Positions 1-13,040 of a stretch of DNA of 64,000 bases are shown in pieces. This DNA comes from Chrysemys picta bellii. Taxonomy: Eukaryota > Chordata > Testudines > Emydidae. The stretch's first letter is position 1. Every line of letters begins with the position of its first letter. The notes beneath the pieces are model-generated. The model was not told the DNA's origin. It did no database searches and was given only the letters and a program-made list of their open reading frames with translations. A program made the position numbers and the translations under genes. The stretch lies in the NCBI RefSeq assembly GCF_011386835.1, contig NC_088795.1, positions 100,500,434 through 100,564,433 on the forward strand. The letters are read 5' to 3'.

Positions 1-3000
1 AAATGGAACAATTACCAGTAAATTCCATTGAGGGTGAAGCTGCTATGGAGGGTGTTGGCCACAGAGGGAAAGATGGGAGTTTTGCAGATGACTTGATTCA
101 AAATTCAGTAGGGAGCCAGTATAGTGAACAGAGCATGGTAGCCCTTGTCATGGTCTGTCTGTCAGCAGGTGGCTTGTTGTATGTTGCATCAGCTGGTGTT
201 TCTTCAGTGTCTATTGTTTCATTCCAAAATGCAATGCATTGCAATGTTCAGGCAGGCTAAGCTGTGTGTTTCCTCACCAGCTGATGGTGGAAAAAAGACC
301 ATTGCTACTGTTGTGTTTGAATACCCAGCAGAAAAAGGAGTCCACAAGATCTCCTAGAATGCATGCCACTTTGATGATGGTAGGGCAGAGGACTTCTGCT
401 GAGGGGGACTGTACAATGTAACTCGTATATTCAAGGTTGGGTGATGGCCTGTCTAGCAGTGAGATTTAGAATATATAAAAATGGGCATAAGGAACAGAAA
501 TAAAGATTGTCTCATTTTAACACTGTGTAAAATAGTCCACATTGTTTTAACAGGTAAGCTTTTTGCATATATTGGGCTTGGCACTTCTCTATTGAAATTT
601 CTGTTGAGACTCCCAATTACTTCAACAGGACAAGAGTTAGTCCCACTGTGTGGATATGTAGTCCTGTATCCACATATAAAAGACTATCTGGATAAAGACG
701 TCAAGGCCACTGGAACCACTTTGGTTCCCTAAAATTTGAGGCTGTTCAGCATTTGTAAAAAAGCACTGATAAAAGCAGAAGGTAGACAGCAGCAGAACAC
801 CTTCAGTTTCACCAAGACACTTGGCTTGCAAGCACAAACTGAAATGCAATTAATTCCTTCTCATGTTAATTGTTTTACTTAGAGGCAAGAGGTGTGGTAG
901 CCTTATTGTCTGGAGGTGTCTGTGCAATATTGTCTCTGTTGGGCAGGACTGGGCGTAGTGGAATATCACTGTCTCATTTTTTTTTTGCTGTCTGGTAATC
1001 TTAAAACTGCAAATCCCAAGTTTATGATTGCAAAACATATATAGAAACATGCTGTCATTGTGTTTTCAATTAGGAAGAGACAAGAAAAATAAATGTATAC
1101 AATAATGCAATATCTGAGTAACAGGAAAGACCTTTTAAAAATAGTGGAATGGATAGTTTATCATTGGGAGGCATTTTCAAAGGCACCTACATAAATTAGA
1201 TGCTGCTGGGACTCCTATGTCTGTATGCTCTTTTGACAAGCCCACCCATTAACTATTTGAGTTTTAAATTCCTTTTATCTGAGGACATCAAAGCATTTTA
1301 TAAATATTAATTAAGCCTTACAAACTGTAGCCAAGTCTCTCCTCAGTCCCATACTGTCCTATGCCAGCTTCCCCTCATTGCTGTTTGAGAGGGGGATTTT
1401 ACCTTTGACCAACTATCCAAGCTGTTACCTCACTCCTGCTTCTGCTTCTTTTAGCAGGGGTGTAATACTATTTGATTGGCTCTAAGGGAAAGATTAGAAA
1501 TGTGTCTCATACCCTACACAGGTTTGACATGCCACCCTTATTACATGTTCTTCCCATCACATGGGCACACGGAGACACACAAATATTCATAATGTCAGCA
1601 GAACCATTGTAAAACCCATACCATTTTAAAAACCTATTCCCCAGACACAGAAACACTGAGGGTCTCTTTGTACCCTCTGAAAATGATCAGCTCTCTGAAC
1701 CTTCTTCTATCCTTGTCCCACACAGACATGTCCTCTGTAGTTTCCAGTTATCAAAAAATGTACACAATATTTTGAACCATGTTTTGGTGCTATCCTTTCT
1801 ATGACAAAAACTTCCAGCATCTCACTTATTTCCCCTGGCCCCTCTTTATTCATCTCTGTTTGCTTCTTCTGGCCCTGACTCTGGGATCGGCTGTAGCCCC
1901 TTTAAGGCAGTTTAGCTCCATCTCACTTGCCATACCCTACCGTATTTATACAGAGTTTTCTGTTATTTTCCCTCATACTTTTGAGACTTACTAAATATGA
2001 GAGGCTAATGGTACCTTAATATTTTATTATGGTCATTGTTCTTAAAGAAGGCTGTCCAATATATTAGTCATAAAGAAAATTCATAGTGCAAATACGGAGT
2101 ACAGTAATGATGAAATTATCAACAATTATAACTGGGTAAACCTTATGGTTTTTACATCACAACATTATAGCAGTGAAACTAAAAACACACAGAATTTCAG
2201 ATTTTACTGAAAATTTTCAGCAGCTTGTTAAATTTCATTAGAATTGTTTTGAAAAACAGTCTGAGTCAATCCATTGCATAAAAATAGCATGGCTCAAACG
2301 GTGACAATCCTTTGACCTATTCTCTATAGTAATTTATGTTTTAAAGAAAATTCTGTTTATACTGTAAGCTCTCAATATCAGCAATGCGCCCTTCTTTGAA
2401 TAGAAATCTGTTCCTATTGCTTGTAAGTCTTTCATTGAAATCAGTGCTTGCATAGTCCTACCTGTATCTAAACTACAATATTGAACCTGTACAAGAGAGA
2501 ATGAGCCACACTGAACGTTGTCTTGATCTCCATTTGCAAACAGCCACTAGAGAAGGAGGAGGAGGAAATACCTCCTTCCCTCAGCAATTTGCTATCCTGT
2601 TAATGTCCCACTCCGGGAACATTGAGGATTCATTTATTCTCACTTCTGGCCCTTTCCATTCCCCAAATTTTATTTGGTTGCACAACAAGGTGACAATGAC
2701 TAACTGTATGTGATATGTTGGGACTGGGCGTGATTCCTGAAGGATGTAATGGTGTAATGTATCATCCTATGCTGTATAATCATCATATGGAGGGGTATGT
2801 TGCTGCAAATTTGCTGTTACTTCTGTAGCCACAACTTTAGGCTTAGGCCAATAATAAAAGTGACTAATTTCTTAGGCACTTTGATGATGTTATAAGCCCC
2901 TTATGTGCTTTTAAATCTGATTTTAAAGAACATTACAATAGTAAAATAAAGTCAATGAAGGCTCTGGCCACTGTTGGAAGCAAGACATCAGATTACTTGG

Positions 3001-4394
3001 ATCAATATTCTAACTCAGAAAGGTGACTCATACGTTCTTACCCTATCCCTTAAGTAATGCATTTGGTGGATGATTTTTCTGTGCAATGTTCAGGTGGGAG
3101 AACATGGATTAAATGCATATGCATCATGATCAGCCTGACATGAAGTCAGATCAACAATCTGTAAAGTAATCACTTAAAAGGACTAGAGTTTTAGTCCATT
3201 ATGGTCTGCCAAGTAAATGATGTATGACTTGTACAATGTAGCAAAATCCATGTGCACCCAATAAGCCATGATCGTTCAGAAGAGCTATTATATATTTTCT
3301 TGCATAGTTTTTTCTCGTCTCACATTTAAATCATGCACTAAAATATGGGTGTTTAGAGGCAGAGGGAATGAAAGTAGCACAATGGCCAACTAGTTCAGAC
3401 CAGTGAAAACAAAAACAGGTGGGAGTGGAACTAGAGAAGCATCTTCCCCATTTTCTCCTCACAGCACAGAAGCCTCCCCAGCTGCCACCTGCCTGGCTGG
3501 ATCATTGTGGCCCTGCAGGAGGGCACAGAAGCAGAGGACAGATGCTCGATGTTACATTATCCTTTTCAACTCCTCCGGTGGATCCCAGTGGGTGTTGAAA
3601 TGGACAGTTTCAACGGGCAGCAAGCTTTGGGTGGAATGGGAGGTGGATGTGCAGGTGCAGCAGGAAACCAGAGGAGCAGCATGGCTCCTTACAGAACTGT
3701 GTCGCCAGGTAGAGCAGAGGGCCCTTGGAGCAGCGTTGGAGGGGCTGCACAAAGTTCAAATGCCCAGAAAGCCACATAGTTTCCCCATGGGTCTTCCGAT
3801 AGGCTCAGACCTAGAAATCCACGTCCTCTATCCTCTTTATGGGATGAAGCAAAGGTCCTAACTACTTGTGGTCACTGAAGACTCACATGGCACTTTTCCG
3901 AAGGTGTGTAGGTATGTTAGCTTGACCAAATTCCAGTCTGGAAGATTTAACTCCTCTGCCTATGTCCTCCCTGCAATCTCTGTTGGATACAGTATTCCTC
4001 CTCACTTCCTGCCCGAACCTGTTATGCAGTGTTGCTGCGTAATTTGAAAAATAGTCCAGCTATATTTTAATGGGAAGACAGACATTCGCATTTTTCAAAA
4101 TCAGGTGCACACACACTTTTTGTTCCAAAGGACCAGATCTTGCAAACACTTAAGCACCAAAGTTTATTTAGTGAGTGGTCCTACTGCCTTCTATTGGACT
4201 ATTCCCATAATCGAGTGTTTGCAAGACGGGGCCCAAAACTCACCAAGTGCCGCAGGATCCTTTGAAATGAAAGGGTCAATGTAAGTAAAAAATTATGCCA
4301 CAAGTAATAGACTCAAAGGTCAACTGTAATTTAAGAGTGGGATTTTCAGTCTCCTCAACATTCAGTTTTTTAGTTTGAATAAAATGGGTAGTTG
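1..4394. other. No gene or classifiable repeat seen
   Basis: All open frames here are short and none has recognisable protein motifs. The longest (3403-3861, 152 codons) has a biased composition and overlaps other frames. A short stretch near 1165-1215 resembles the 'aggcacctac' words of the foldback repeats found elsewhere in the window, but no paired arm was found. Likely intergenic or intronic DNA with old repeats too decayed to name by eye. Confidence 0.5.
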
Positions 4395-4453
4395 CCCCAG
4401 CCCTAGTCAGGCTCCCCCTGCTGAACACTCACCAGGCTGCTGTGCCTAAACAC

Positions 4454-5662
4454 TAGGGTTACCATATTTCAGCAAGCAAAAAAGAGGACGGGAGGAGCCC
4501 CGCCCTAGCCCCGCCCCTGCCCCTCCCACTTCCCGCCCCCCCAGAACCCCCAACCCTCCCCCCATTCCTTGTCCCCTGACTGCCCCCTCCTGGGACCCCT
4601 GCCCCTAACTGCCCCCCAGGACTCCACTCCCTATCTAAGCCTCCCTGCCTCTTGTCCCCTGACTGCCCCAACCCTTATCCACACCTCCACCCCCAGACAG
4701 ACCCCTGGGACTCCCACGCCCCATCCAACCACTCCCCACCCCCTGACAGCCCCCCCCGAGAACTCCCAACCCATCTAAACCCCTCTGCTCCCTGTCCCCT
4801 GACTGCTCCGATCCCTCTCCCCACTCCTGCCCCCTGACAGCCCCCCCCAGAACTCCCAACCCATCTAAACCCCTCTGCTCCCTGTCCCCTGACTGCTCCG
4901 ATCCCTCTCCCTACTCCTGCCCCCTGACAGCTCCCCCCCAGAACTCTCAGCCCCCCACCCCGCTCCTTGTCCCCTGACTGCCCCCTCCTGGGACCCCTGC
5001 TCCTAACTGCCCTCCAGAACCCCACCCCCTACCTAAGATTCCCTGTTCCTTGTCCCCTAACTGCCCCCTCCTAAGACCCCCCCAACTGCCCCCCAGGACC
5101 CTACCCCCTACCTGTACCCTGACTGCCCAAAACTTTCTCCACTCCCCCCCAAAAGCCCCCCCCGTTTCTTGACTGCCACCTCCAGAACCTTCCTGCCCCC
5201 TGGCCCCCTTACCCTGCTGCTCAGAACAGGGTGTTGGGCTCTGTGCGAGCCGGACACGTGGCTGAGCTCCCCAGCACAACAAAACCGGGTCCCTGGCCCT
5301 GCACAACAAAACCCGGTCCCTGGCCCGGACCGGACTGCAGGGGAGAGCTGCCCTTGTATCAGCACAAAGTGCTCTCGCTCCCGTTTTGCTACACTGCATG
5401 GCAGAAACCGCTCCCAGTTGCAAAAGGGGAGGGCTGCACTTTGTGCTGATACACTTGCTCAGAATGCAGGGCGGATCCGGCTCCTCTACAGCTGCTCCGG
5501 AGTCCAGCCCGGGACTTCCCTGCAGCCCTCCCAGCCGCTCGGTCTGCTCTGCCTGAGGGGGAAATCCCGGACATTGTGAGTGCTTTACAAATTCCCCCGG
5601 ACGCTATTTTTAGTACAAAAAGGAGGACATGTCCGGGTAAATCCGGACGAATGGTAACCCTA
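4454..5662. mobile_element. Non-autonomous hAT-type element, TAGGGTTACCAT ends
   Basis: The ends are TAGGGTTACCAT at 4454 and ATGGTAACCCTA ending at 5662, perfect inverted repeats of 12 bp. They are flanked by a perfect 8-bp duplication CTAAACAC (4446-4453 and 5663-5670), the length expected of hAT insertions. No transposase is encoded; the interior is a C-rich tandem array followed by an inverted pair around 5354-5370 and 5437-5454. The open frames in the C-rich part are compositional artefacts. The element splits an older sequence of unknown type. Superfamily assignment rests on target-site length and end structure. Confidence 0.85.
4740..4945. repeat. C-rich minisatellite, about 90-bp period
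   Basis: The phrase CCCCCTGACAGC recurs at about 4740, 4830 and 4920, and the intervening sequences (containing AACCCATCTAAACCCC and CTGACTGCTCCGATCC) are nearly identical, giving two full units and the start of a third. Looser variants of the same C-rich phrases run from about 4555 to 5150. It lies wholly inside the hAT-type element. Confidence 0.75.
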
Positions 5663-5670
5663 CTAAACAC

Positions 5671-7334
5671 ACACTTCGGGCCAGCGTGCTTTTTATAAAC
5701 TCCCCTTGGTCTGAGTAGGCTCCAGCATGGTCTCTGACATCAGCCTTTCTGGCACATTTCCTGGGTGCAGACTTTTCATCTGGAATCCCTTAACCTAACT
5801 GGGACTCCATGGCCCACCTGCCCTAAGCCCTCAGGACTGGTGCTGACCCCTCCCCCAGACAGCCCTGTAGCTTAAGCATACCCTTTTCAGGAGCTCCACC
5901 TTTGTGGGTACTCTGATTTATGGTTTACCCCTTCATGGACATATGATAGCTGAAGCAAATAGATAGACCCAGCAAAGGATTTCTAAGTAAAATCACTCTT
6001 TAGACAACACAAAATATACACAAACATAAGAAATAATTGCATACCATTCCCTGCCTCAGATTCCTCAACACTCTTGAGCTTGCTTTGGGATTTGAGACAT
6101 CTCGCTCCTGGACCTCATTCCTTCAGCACAGTTTCTCTTCCTCTTCTGGTCAGAGAGTGAGAAAGACGGAGCCTATTCTGAGGTAGACCCATACCTTTAA
6201 TAGACTTTAATTCCCCTTTGTCAGGTGACCCCTTTGGTCAGCCTCAAAACCCTATCAGGTGATTGGTGGACTCAAACTGTTTTTCTGGCTGTTCCATTTG
6301 ATTGAAAGGGCAGATCAATGCTCCATAATTATTCTCATTTAATAAAATAGTTTTATTTCATGCTTTAAAAGGTTTACAGTGCCTTGAGGGTTACTTATGG
6401 GTTGGAGGATATTGTATTCAAAATATGGGCTGTGTTTTGTGATCTTCTTGCTGTAATTTCTCATGATAATTATACATACAGTTGTATTGTACAAAGAAAC
6501 AGTTATACAAGATAACTATTGGGTGAACCTGATCTCTAGTTATTGAGCTTTCTGAACAAATTGTTGAATAAAATGGGAGAAATTCTATTGCCTGTGTATG
6601 GAGGTGGTCAGACTAGCAGATTATAAAAGTCACTCCTCGCATTAACACTTATAAATCCATGAGTCTTGTAGAAGATTACATTTTCTACATTCTCTGAGTA
6701 CACAATCCTGTGAACATGCACGTGTTTAACTTGGGGCTACTCATGGGAGTAAATTTATACATATTGTTTGCAGGATATGGCCCTAAAATAACTTAGCTGT
6801 GTGCCAGAGCCTTTGTTGGTGTAAATCAGCATAATTCCATTGACACTGATTTACACCAGCTAAAGCGCTGGCCCTGAGAGTCCGACCTGCTTCTTACTGT
6901 TGGTCTAAGATGAAAACGTAGAATTTCTGGGCTTCCAAGAGTAGGAAGTAGAGTAGGTTGCTGTTAGCTAATCAGTTACACTGGATAACTGTATACAGTT
7001 TCTTAGAAGGGGGACAGGTATGTACTGTTGTATGAATTTAGATGGAATATATGGGCCAAAGATGTTAACATAACCCAGTCACCATCCAACACTAAACAGT
7101 TGGAAACAAAGTTCAGGATTTGGTATATAGAGACCTCAGCCTGCTAAGTACAATGGCAAACACACCATTAAAAATCCTTTTATTACAGCAACACAAAGTT
7201 AAAGCATTTACAATGAAGAGTTAAAATGAAAGCCTTATTTAAAACATCCCGTGTTCCCTTTAGCTGGAGAGAGTTTTTAGAAGGAAAAATCCCCTTGTTT
7301 GACAGTCTCTTAGATAGTATCAAAGATCATAATT
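5671..7334. other. No gene seen; possible old LTR-like repeat to about 6190
   Basis: Sequence on both sides of the hAT element (about 4395-4453 and 5663-6190) joins into one older block that resembles a repeat read in antisense, but I could not place its ends. From 6200 to 7334 only a small foldback at 6817-6858 stands out. No coding region is supported. Confidence 0.35.
6817..6858. repeat. Short foldback repeat (GGTGTAAATCAG)
   Basis: GGTGTAAATCAG at 6818-6829 is a perfect inverted match of CTGATTTACACC at 6846-6857, separated by 16 bases. Similar 'spaced by CCATTGAC' words occur near 9181-9250, 37453-37510 and 63651-63700, which suggests a dispersed, MITE-like family. Confidence 0.5.
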
Positions 7335-8408
7335 GTCGGGCTCAACGGGTAGTGATCAATGGCTCCATGTCTAGTTGGCAGCCGGTTTCAAGCGGAGTGC
7401 CCCAAGGGTCGGTCCTGGGGCCTTTTGTTTAATATCTTTATTAATGATCCGGAGGATGGTGTGGACTGCACTCTCAGCAAGTTTGCAGATGACACTAAAC
7501 TAGGAGGCGTGGTAGATACACTAAACTAGGAGGCGTGGTAGATACACTAGAGGGTAGGGATCGGATACAGAGGGACCTAGACAAATTAGAGGATTGGGCC
7601 GAAAAAAACCTGATGAGGTTCAACAAGGACAAGTGCAGAGTCCTGCACTTAGGACAGAAGAATCCCATGCACTGCTACAGACTAGGGACCGAATGGCTAG
7701 GTAGCAGTTCTGCAGAAAAGGACCTAGGGGTCACAGTGGACGAGAAGCTGGATATGAGTCAACAGTGTGCTCTTGTTGCCAAGAAGGCTAATGGCATTTT
7801 GGGCTGTATAAGTAGGGGCATTGCCAGCAGATCGAGGGACGTGATCATTCCCCTTTATTCGGCATTGGTGAGGCCTCATCTGGAATACTGTGTCCAGTTT
7901 TGGGCCCCACACTACAAGAAGGATGTGGAAAAATTGGAAAGAGTCCAGCGGAGGGCAACAAAAATGATTAGGGGTCTGGAGCACGTGACTTATGAGGAGA
8001 GGCTGAGGGAACTGGGATTGTTTAGTCTCCAGAAGAGAAGAATGAGGGGGGATTTGATAGCAGCCTTCAACTACCTGAAGGGGGGTTCCAAAGAGGATGG
8101 AGCTCGGCTGTTCTCAGTGGTGGCAGATGACAGAACAAGGAGCAATGGTCTCAAGTTGCAGTGGGGGAGGTCCAGGTTGGATATCAGGAAAAACTATTTC
8201 ACTAGGAGGGTGGTGAAACACTGGAATGCATTACCTAGGGAGGTGGTGGAGTCTCCTTCCTTGGAGGTTTTAAGGCCCGGCTTGACAAAGCCCTGGCTGG
8301 GATGATTTAGCTGGGAATTGGTCCTGCTTTGAGCAGGGGGTTGGACTAGATGACCTCTTGAGGTCCCATCCAACTCTGATATTCTATGATTCTATGATTC
8401 TATGATTC
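7335..8408 (+). mobile_element. 5'-truncated young CR1 LINE copy
   Basis: From 7335 to the 3' end this copy matches 43,858-44,908 of the full-ORF CR1 in this window at roughly 98% by eye, with mostly transition differences. It begins abruptly within the reverse transcriptase, as expected for 5'-truncated target-primed insertion, and ends in the CR1 tail of (TATGATTC) repeats at 8,385-8,408. It carries a short internal tandem duplication at about 7,493-7,543 and a 2-base deletion near 7,422 relative to the full copy, so it cannot make protein. Confidence 0.93.
7535..8305 (+). pseudogene. CR1 reverse transcriptase C-terminal fragment
   Basis: An open frame of 256 codons matching the last part of the CR1 ORF2 protein, after the catalytic FADD box. 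It includes the conserved stretches [13 protein letters not shown] and [15 protein letters not shown], and ends earlier and in a different frame from the full copy because one T is missing in a T run near 8,270. The polymerase and endonuclease domains are absent through truncation, and a frameshift near 7,422 separates it from the upstream RT remnant at 7,336-7,432. Non-functional remnant. Confidence 0.9.
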
Positions 8409-11385
8409 CTTTTGGGGGGAAAAGAAGAAGCTAGTTGAGATGGGCTAGAATGTAAAATCCAGTTCAGTTTTATCCCAGGTGGCATTTTTGGAGTCATCTG
8501 GAGCACCAGTACTGGTGGCAATGTCATCTGGCTCATTCTTTCTGGCCCTGTCTGGTCAGGATGATGAAGGTCTGGGGTCCCAGGAGACTGTAGGGGTGGC
8601 AGTAATGAAGATGAATCTTGCTCTAATAGAAAATTTTTCTCCCCAAAGTCTCTTTATGGGTCCACAAAAGGAATGGTGGGCAGAACAGCCCATTCCCTCA
8701 TTTTGTCCACTAATTTGGCCCAGTTTTGATTTGATTTTTGGTTCCACGATTTTCTTGTTTACCAAGCATGATCTTAATACAATCCTCGAGTTTTATCACT
8801 TGGCCTTTCTGTTTAGACTAATCCAGTCCGTCTCCCTTTTGTATCTTTCCCCAATCAAAATTTGTTATTACAGGTTATTGTGCCATCTTATGAACTTTCA
8901 TACATTTTATTTAAATAGTTAAGCTCAGTGAGGGTAAATTTGTAGGTCCAGTTATCACTACAGTACCCACCTCATCTAACAATGGAACAAAAGCTTCTGA
9001 AAATAGTTTTGCCCATTGTGCAAGCCATCACCATTAAGTCCTAACTTTTCTAGAGATTGCAACTGCCTTGTACCATGTTTGCATAATATCACTTGTTCAT
9101 TTTGCTTTTCTTGCCAACTGTGACCAAAACATCAGTAAATAAATACCTTCTAAACCGTTAAACTGATTAACAAGTAATGAAAGGCCAGATTCTGCCCATC
9201 ATTGAGTTATACCTTGCACTCCATTAACAGTCCCATTGACTTCCCTGGTATTTGTCATGAGTGAGATTGTGACAGTTCAGCATTGATTCCCTTGGCATTT
9301 CAGCTGCATAAAAGGGGAATACCTACAGCTTTGTTTTATTTAAAGTGGAACCATCATGAACCCAGATGAATTTGTTTCAAGATGATGGAAAATACTGTGG
9401 AGATGAAAAAAGGCCAGGCACATGCTTTCTCCAGTTTGTTCAGCATTAGGAATGCCTCAGTTTTACCCCAACTACCTGACATTTTAGAACATCTTTTCCA
9501 GATTTCGACACAGAACCTTGGCCCTCTGCAGTTGCCAGAGGCAGGCCCAGTACCTCTGATAGGGATGGCAGAGCGGTTTACTGAAGAAGTGCTATGAAGG
9601 TTTCAACTGGCCAACTTGTAAGGCACTAACTGAAAACAGGCCATCTCTCAAAGCACTTCATGGAGGGTTTCCACTCTTGCATCCATGAGCTGGTAAGCAC
9701 GGAGGATCTCAACTACCTGTTCTCCAACCACTTGCCCTGCCTGCTGCTGGGCTCTTAATGTGATCCACAACTGGACAGTGGTGCCCAGAAGGGGCAATCA
9801 GAGGTCTAGTTGTGCTGGGCTCTCTCCCCTACCCTCCAGCGCCACCCCCCTTGCCCCATTTCTAACTCTATAGCTCTGCTGTTAGAGTAGTGGGTTGAAA
9901 TAATAAAGAAGTAACAATATATGATTCATCCATCCCTCCCAGACAGACTGAAAGGTTGACAAAGCTAATGGGACACTGAACAGGAGGCTGTTTGGGAGGG
10001 GAAGAACTCCTACCTGTCCCCACATGTTGACAGGCAGATGACAGTTATCTGTGACTGGAAGGTAAGGCATCAGGTAGGCAGGGAAAATGAGAACTTTTGG
10101 CATTCAAAAACACTTAGCCTTCATCTGACATCATCTTGGCATTTACTCAAGGGCAGAAAAACAGTGTGGCATTATTCCCTAGCTATTAAGGGGAAAATTG
10201 AGAGTCCTCTGGGAACCCAATCAGGGTGGAAAAATCTATTGAAATATTAAGAATGACCAGAAAGTAATTTGGCTGTGGAAGGCAAACGTTGTCATTCTAC
10301 ATTTTACTATACCTGGCAGAATTATAAAGAAAAGTAGAGTTGCTATGTACATGCAGTTGATTAGTTATGCCTACTGGAGAATCTGAGTTAAACTATCCAG
10401 AGATGGAGAAGTTATCTCATTCTCTCCTGTTTGACTGGAGAATAAGAGTATATCTCTCTTTCCTGCACCCTGAGTACTGTAATTCTACCTGAGCTGTGTA
10501 ACTATGAACTCAAAACAAGAGTTGCCCTGTTGTGTATCCAGCAGAAAGGCTGGACAGAGCTGAACTAAGAGTTTAAAGTACTATTATTTTAGTTCTAGAA
10601 TTTCATGTACCCACTAAGAATATGTATTCTAGGTCTCAGGTCTGATAAATATATCATTGTGATTTTCCTTTATAGTCCAATAATGAGTCAGCAAGTCATT
10701 AAACAAATAACAAAAGTAACAAAGTGAAATGAGGGTGAAATGAAATGAAATGAAGCCTATTTTTATTAAATATCCGAAAAATGAAATGCTTGATACAAGA
10801 GACCAGAATCCAGTTACACAGCTTGAACAGTCACTGAACCGCTGAAATAATTTTCTGACTTCCTCAGATAATGTGCTGTCTGTGCACAGCTTTCCTTCAC
10901 TGCCTCCTTCTTCAATGGCCAGCTACCTGGCAATGTTTTGACCTGGAAAACAAGTGTGCTTCAGGGCATACAGGGCTAGTGCAGCACTTGGAGCATGGGA
11001 AGGAAAATCCTAGGGGATCAGCTGAAACTAGCACTGAAGAAATAATAATATGCCACTTGACTAATATCTTTGTCAAGCTCACAAAATATGGGAGAGATGG
11101 AGGGATTTGGGACTCAGAGCCACATCCAGGATTTATAGGCCCATGAGAGATGCATATTTTTTTAAAAGCTTCCTTTTGTGAGGTAAATTCCCATATGGCA
11201 TTGTTTCTGATTTAGTGGCTTTATTATTATTTGCTGCATGAACTGGAGAATTAAGTCATAAGAGGAATATTCCTTGGGTTATGAATTCCACTAGCTATAT
11301 CAATGGTACATGTTCCTCAGTCTCTAAAAGCTAGATCAATTTATATTTTGGAAGGAAAATGTATCAGTAAACTAAGGCCTTGGCT
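8409..11385. other. No gene or classifiable repeat seen
   Basis: No open frame here has recognisable domains; all are under 150 codons. A weak half of the small foldback family lies near 9,181-9,250 ('ccagattctgcccatc'). The rest holds nothing I can name. Confidence 0.45.
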
Positions 11386-11660
11386 ACACTTACCCGCTAG
11401 TTCGGCGGCTGGCAATCGAACTTCTGGGTTCGACTTATCGCGTCTAGTCTGGACGCGATAAGTCGAACCCGGAAGTGCTCGCCGTCGACTGCGGTACTCC
11501 AGCTCGGTGAGAGGAGTACCGCGGAGTCGACGGGGGAGCCTGCCTGCCGAGTGTGGACCAAGGTAAGTTCGAACTAAGGTACTTCGACTTCAGCTACGTT
11601 ATTCACGTAGCTGAAGTTGCGTACCTTAGTTCGAATTAGGGGGGTAGTGTAGACCAAGCC
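11386..11660. mobile_element. Harbinger-type MITE with three hairpins
   Basis: Ends are GGCCTTGGCTACACTTACC (11386) and, inverted, GGCTTGGTCTACACTACC (to 11660), flanked by the 3-bp duplication TAA (11383-11385 and 11661-11663), as in PIF/Harbinger. The interior is three successive near-perfect palindromes: one around GGTTCGACTTATCGCG, one around GCGGTACTCC/GGAGTACCGC with GTCGAC at both outer edges, and one around TTCGAACTAAGGTAC. The CTACACT core is shared with the ends of the complete Harbinger at 51,376-55,820. No coding capacity. Confidence 0.85.
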
Positions 11661-12144
11661 TAAGTCACTTTTTTCTTTTTTACTTATAAGGTACACCCAT
11701 CATAAAACTCTAGGCACAATGCTCGAAAACCACAGTACAAAATAGAACTTATGGTAAGCTGACACAGCGTCAATAAAACCACTAAAACACCCTACAACTA
11801 GGGCTGTCAAGTGATTAAAAAAATTAATTGTGATTAGTCGCACTGTTAAACAATAAAAGAATACCATTTATTTAAATATTTTTGGATGTTTTCTACATTT
11901 TCAAATATATTGATTTCAATTACAACACAGAATACAAAGTGTACAGTGCTCACTTTATATTTATTTTTGATTATAAGCATTTGCGCTGTAAAAAACAAAA
12001 GAAATAGTATTTTGAATTCACCTAATACAAGTACTGCAGTGCAATCGCTTTATCATGAAAGTTAAACTTACAAATGTAGAATTATGCACACAAAAAACTG
12101 CATTCAAATATAAAACAATGTAAAATTTTAGAACCTGCTAGTCC

Positions 12145-12785
12145 ATGTAGTCCAACTTCTTGTTCAGCCAATTGCTCAGACAAATAAATTTGTTTACATT
12201 TGCAGAAGCTAATGCTGCCCACTTCTTGTCTACAATGTCACCTGAAAGTGAGAACAGGAATTGTCATGGCTCTGATGTAGCCGGCATTGCAGATATTTAT
12301 GTGCCAGATGTGCTAAAGATTCATATGTCCCTTCATGCTTCAACCACCATTCCAGAGGACATGCGTCCATGGTGATGACAGGTTCTGATCGATAACAATC
12401 TAAAACAGGACAGACCGATGCATGTTAATTTTCATCATCTGAGTCAGATGTCACCAGCAGAAGGTTGATTTTCTTTTTTGGTGGTTCAGGTTCTGTAGTT
12501 TCTGCATTGGAATGATGCTCTTTTAAGACTTCTGAAAACATGCTCCACACCTTGTCCCTCTGGGATTTTGGAAGGCATTTCAGATTCTTAAACTTTGAGT
12601 TGAGTGCTGTAGCTATCTTTAGAAATCTCACATTGGTACCTTCTTTGTGTTTTGTCAAATCTGCAGTGAAACTGCAGTACTGGGTCATCATCCGAGACTG
12701 CTTTAACATGAAATATATGGCAGAATGTGGGTAAAACAGAGCAGGGGACATCCAATTCTCCCTCAAGGAGTTCAGTCACAAATTT
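12145..12785 (-). pseudogene. hAT transposase C-terminal remnant, left arm
   Basis: The minus strand reads a transposase 3' region. An uninterrupted stretch at 12,425-12,766 includes NVRFLKIATALNSKFKNLK and EPPKKKINLLL. Downstream, after stops and frameshifts, come the words of the hAT C-terminal dimerisation domain near 12,150-12,260 (FSLSGDIV, NVNKFVCLSNWLNKK). The N-terminal BED finger and the first catalytic residues are absent. The sequence resembles ZBED-like hAT transposases of reptiles as I know them. Non-functional. Confidence 0.8.
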
Positions 12786-12794
12786 AGTTAATGC

Positions 12795-13040
12795 ATTATT
12801 TTTTTAACGAGTGTCATCAGCATGGATGCATGTCCTCTGGAATGGTAGCTGAAATATGAAGGGGCATACAAATGTTTAGCATATCTGGCACGTAAATATC
12901 TTGCAATGTCAGCTACAAAAATGCCATGCAAATACCTGTTCTCACTTTCTGGCGACATTGTAAATAAAAAGAGGGCAGCATTATCTCCTGTAAATGTAAA
13001 CAAACTTGTTTGTCTTAGCAATTGGCTAAACAAGAAGTAG
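12795..13040 (+). pseudogene. hAT transposase C-terminal remnant, right arm
   Basis: The plus strand repeats the same C-terminal region as the left arm in the opposite orientation: CPLEW near 12,830, then CKYLFSLSGDIVNKK and ALSPVNVNKLVCLSNWLN, ending at a natural TAG at 13,038-13,040. One in-frame stop follows CPLEW and further lesions are present. It is better preserved at its very C-terminus than the left-arm copy, which has several substitutions there. Confidence 0.8.

Noticed and set aside
3403..3861. 152-codon open frame
   Set aside because: No recognisable domain, mixed low-complexity composition, and a second overlapping frame of similar quality; nothing around it suggests a gene.
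4740..4945. CRISPR-like array
   Set aside because: Units are contiguous and near-identical over their whole length without spacers, and the genome is vertebrate.
4459..5670. Many overlapping frames rich in P, S, G and R on both strands
   Set aside because: They are produced by the C-rich tandem array inside a non-autonomous hAT element.
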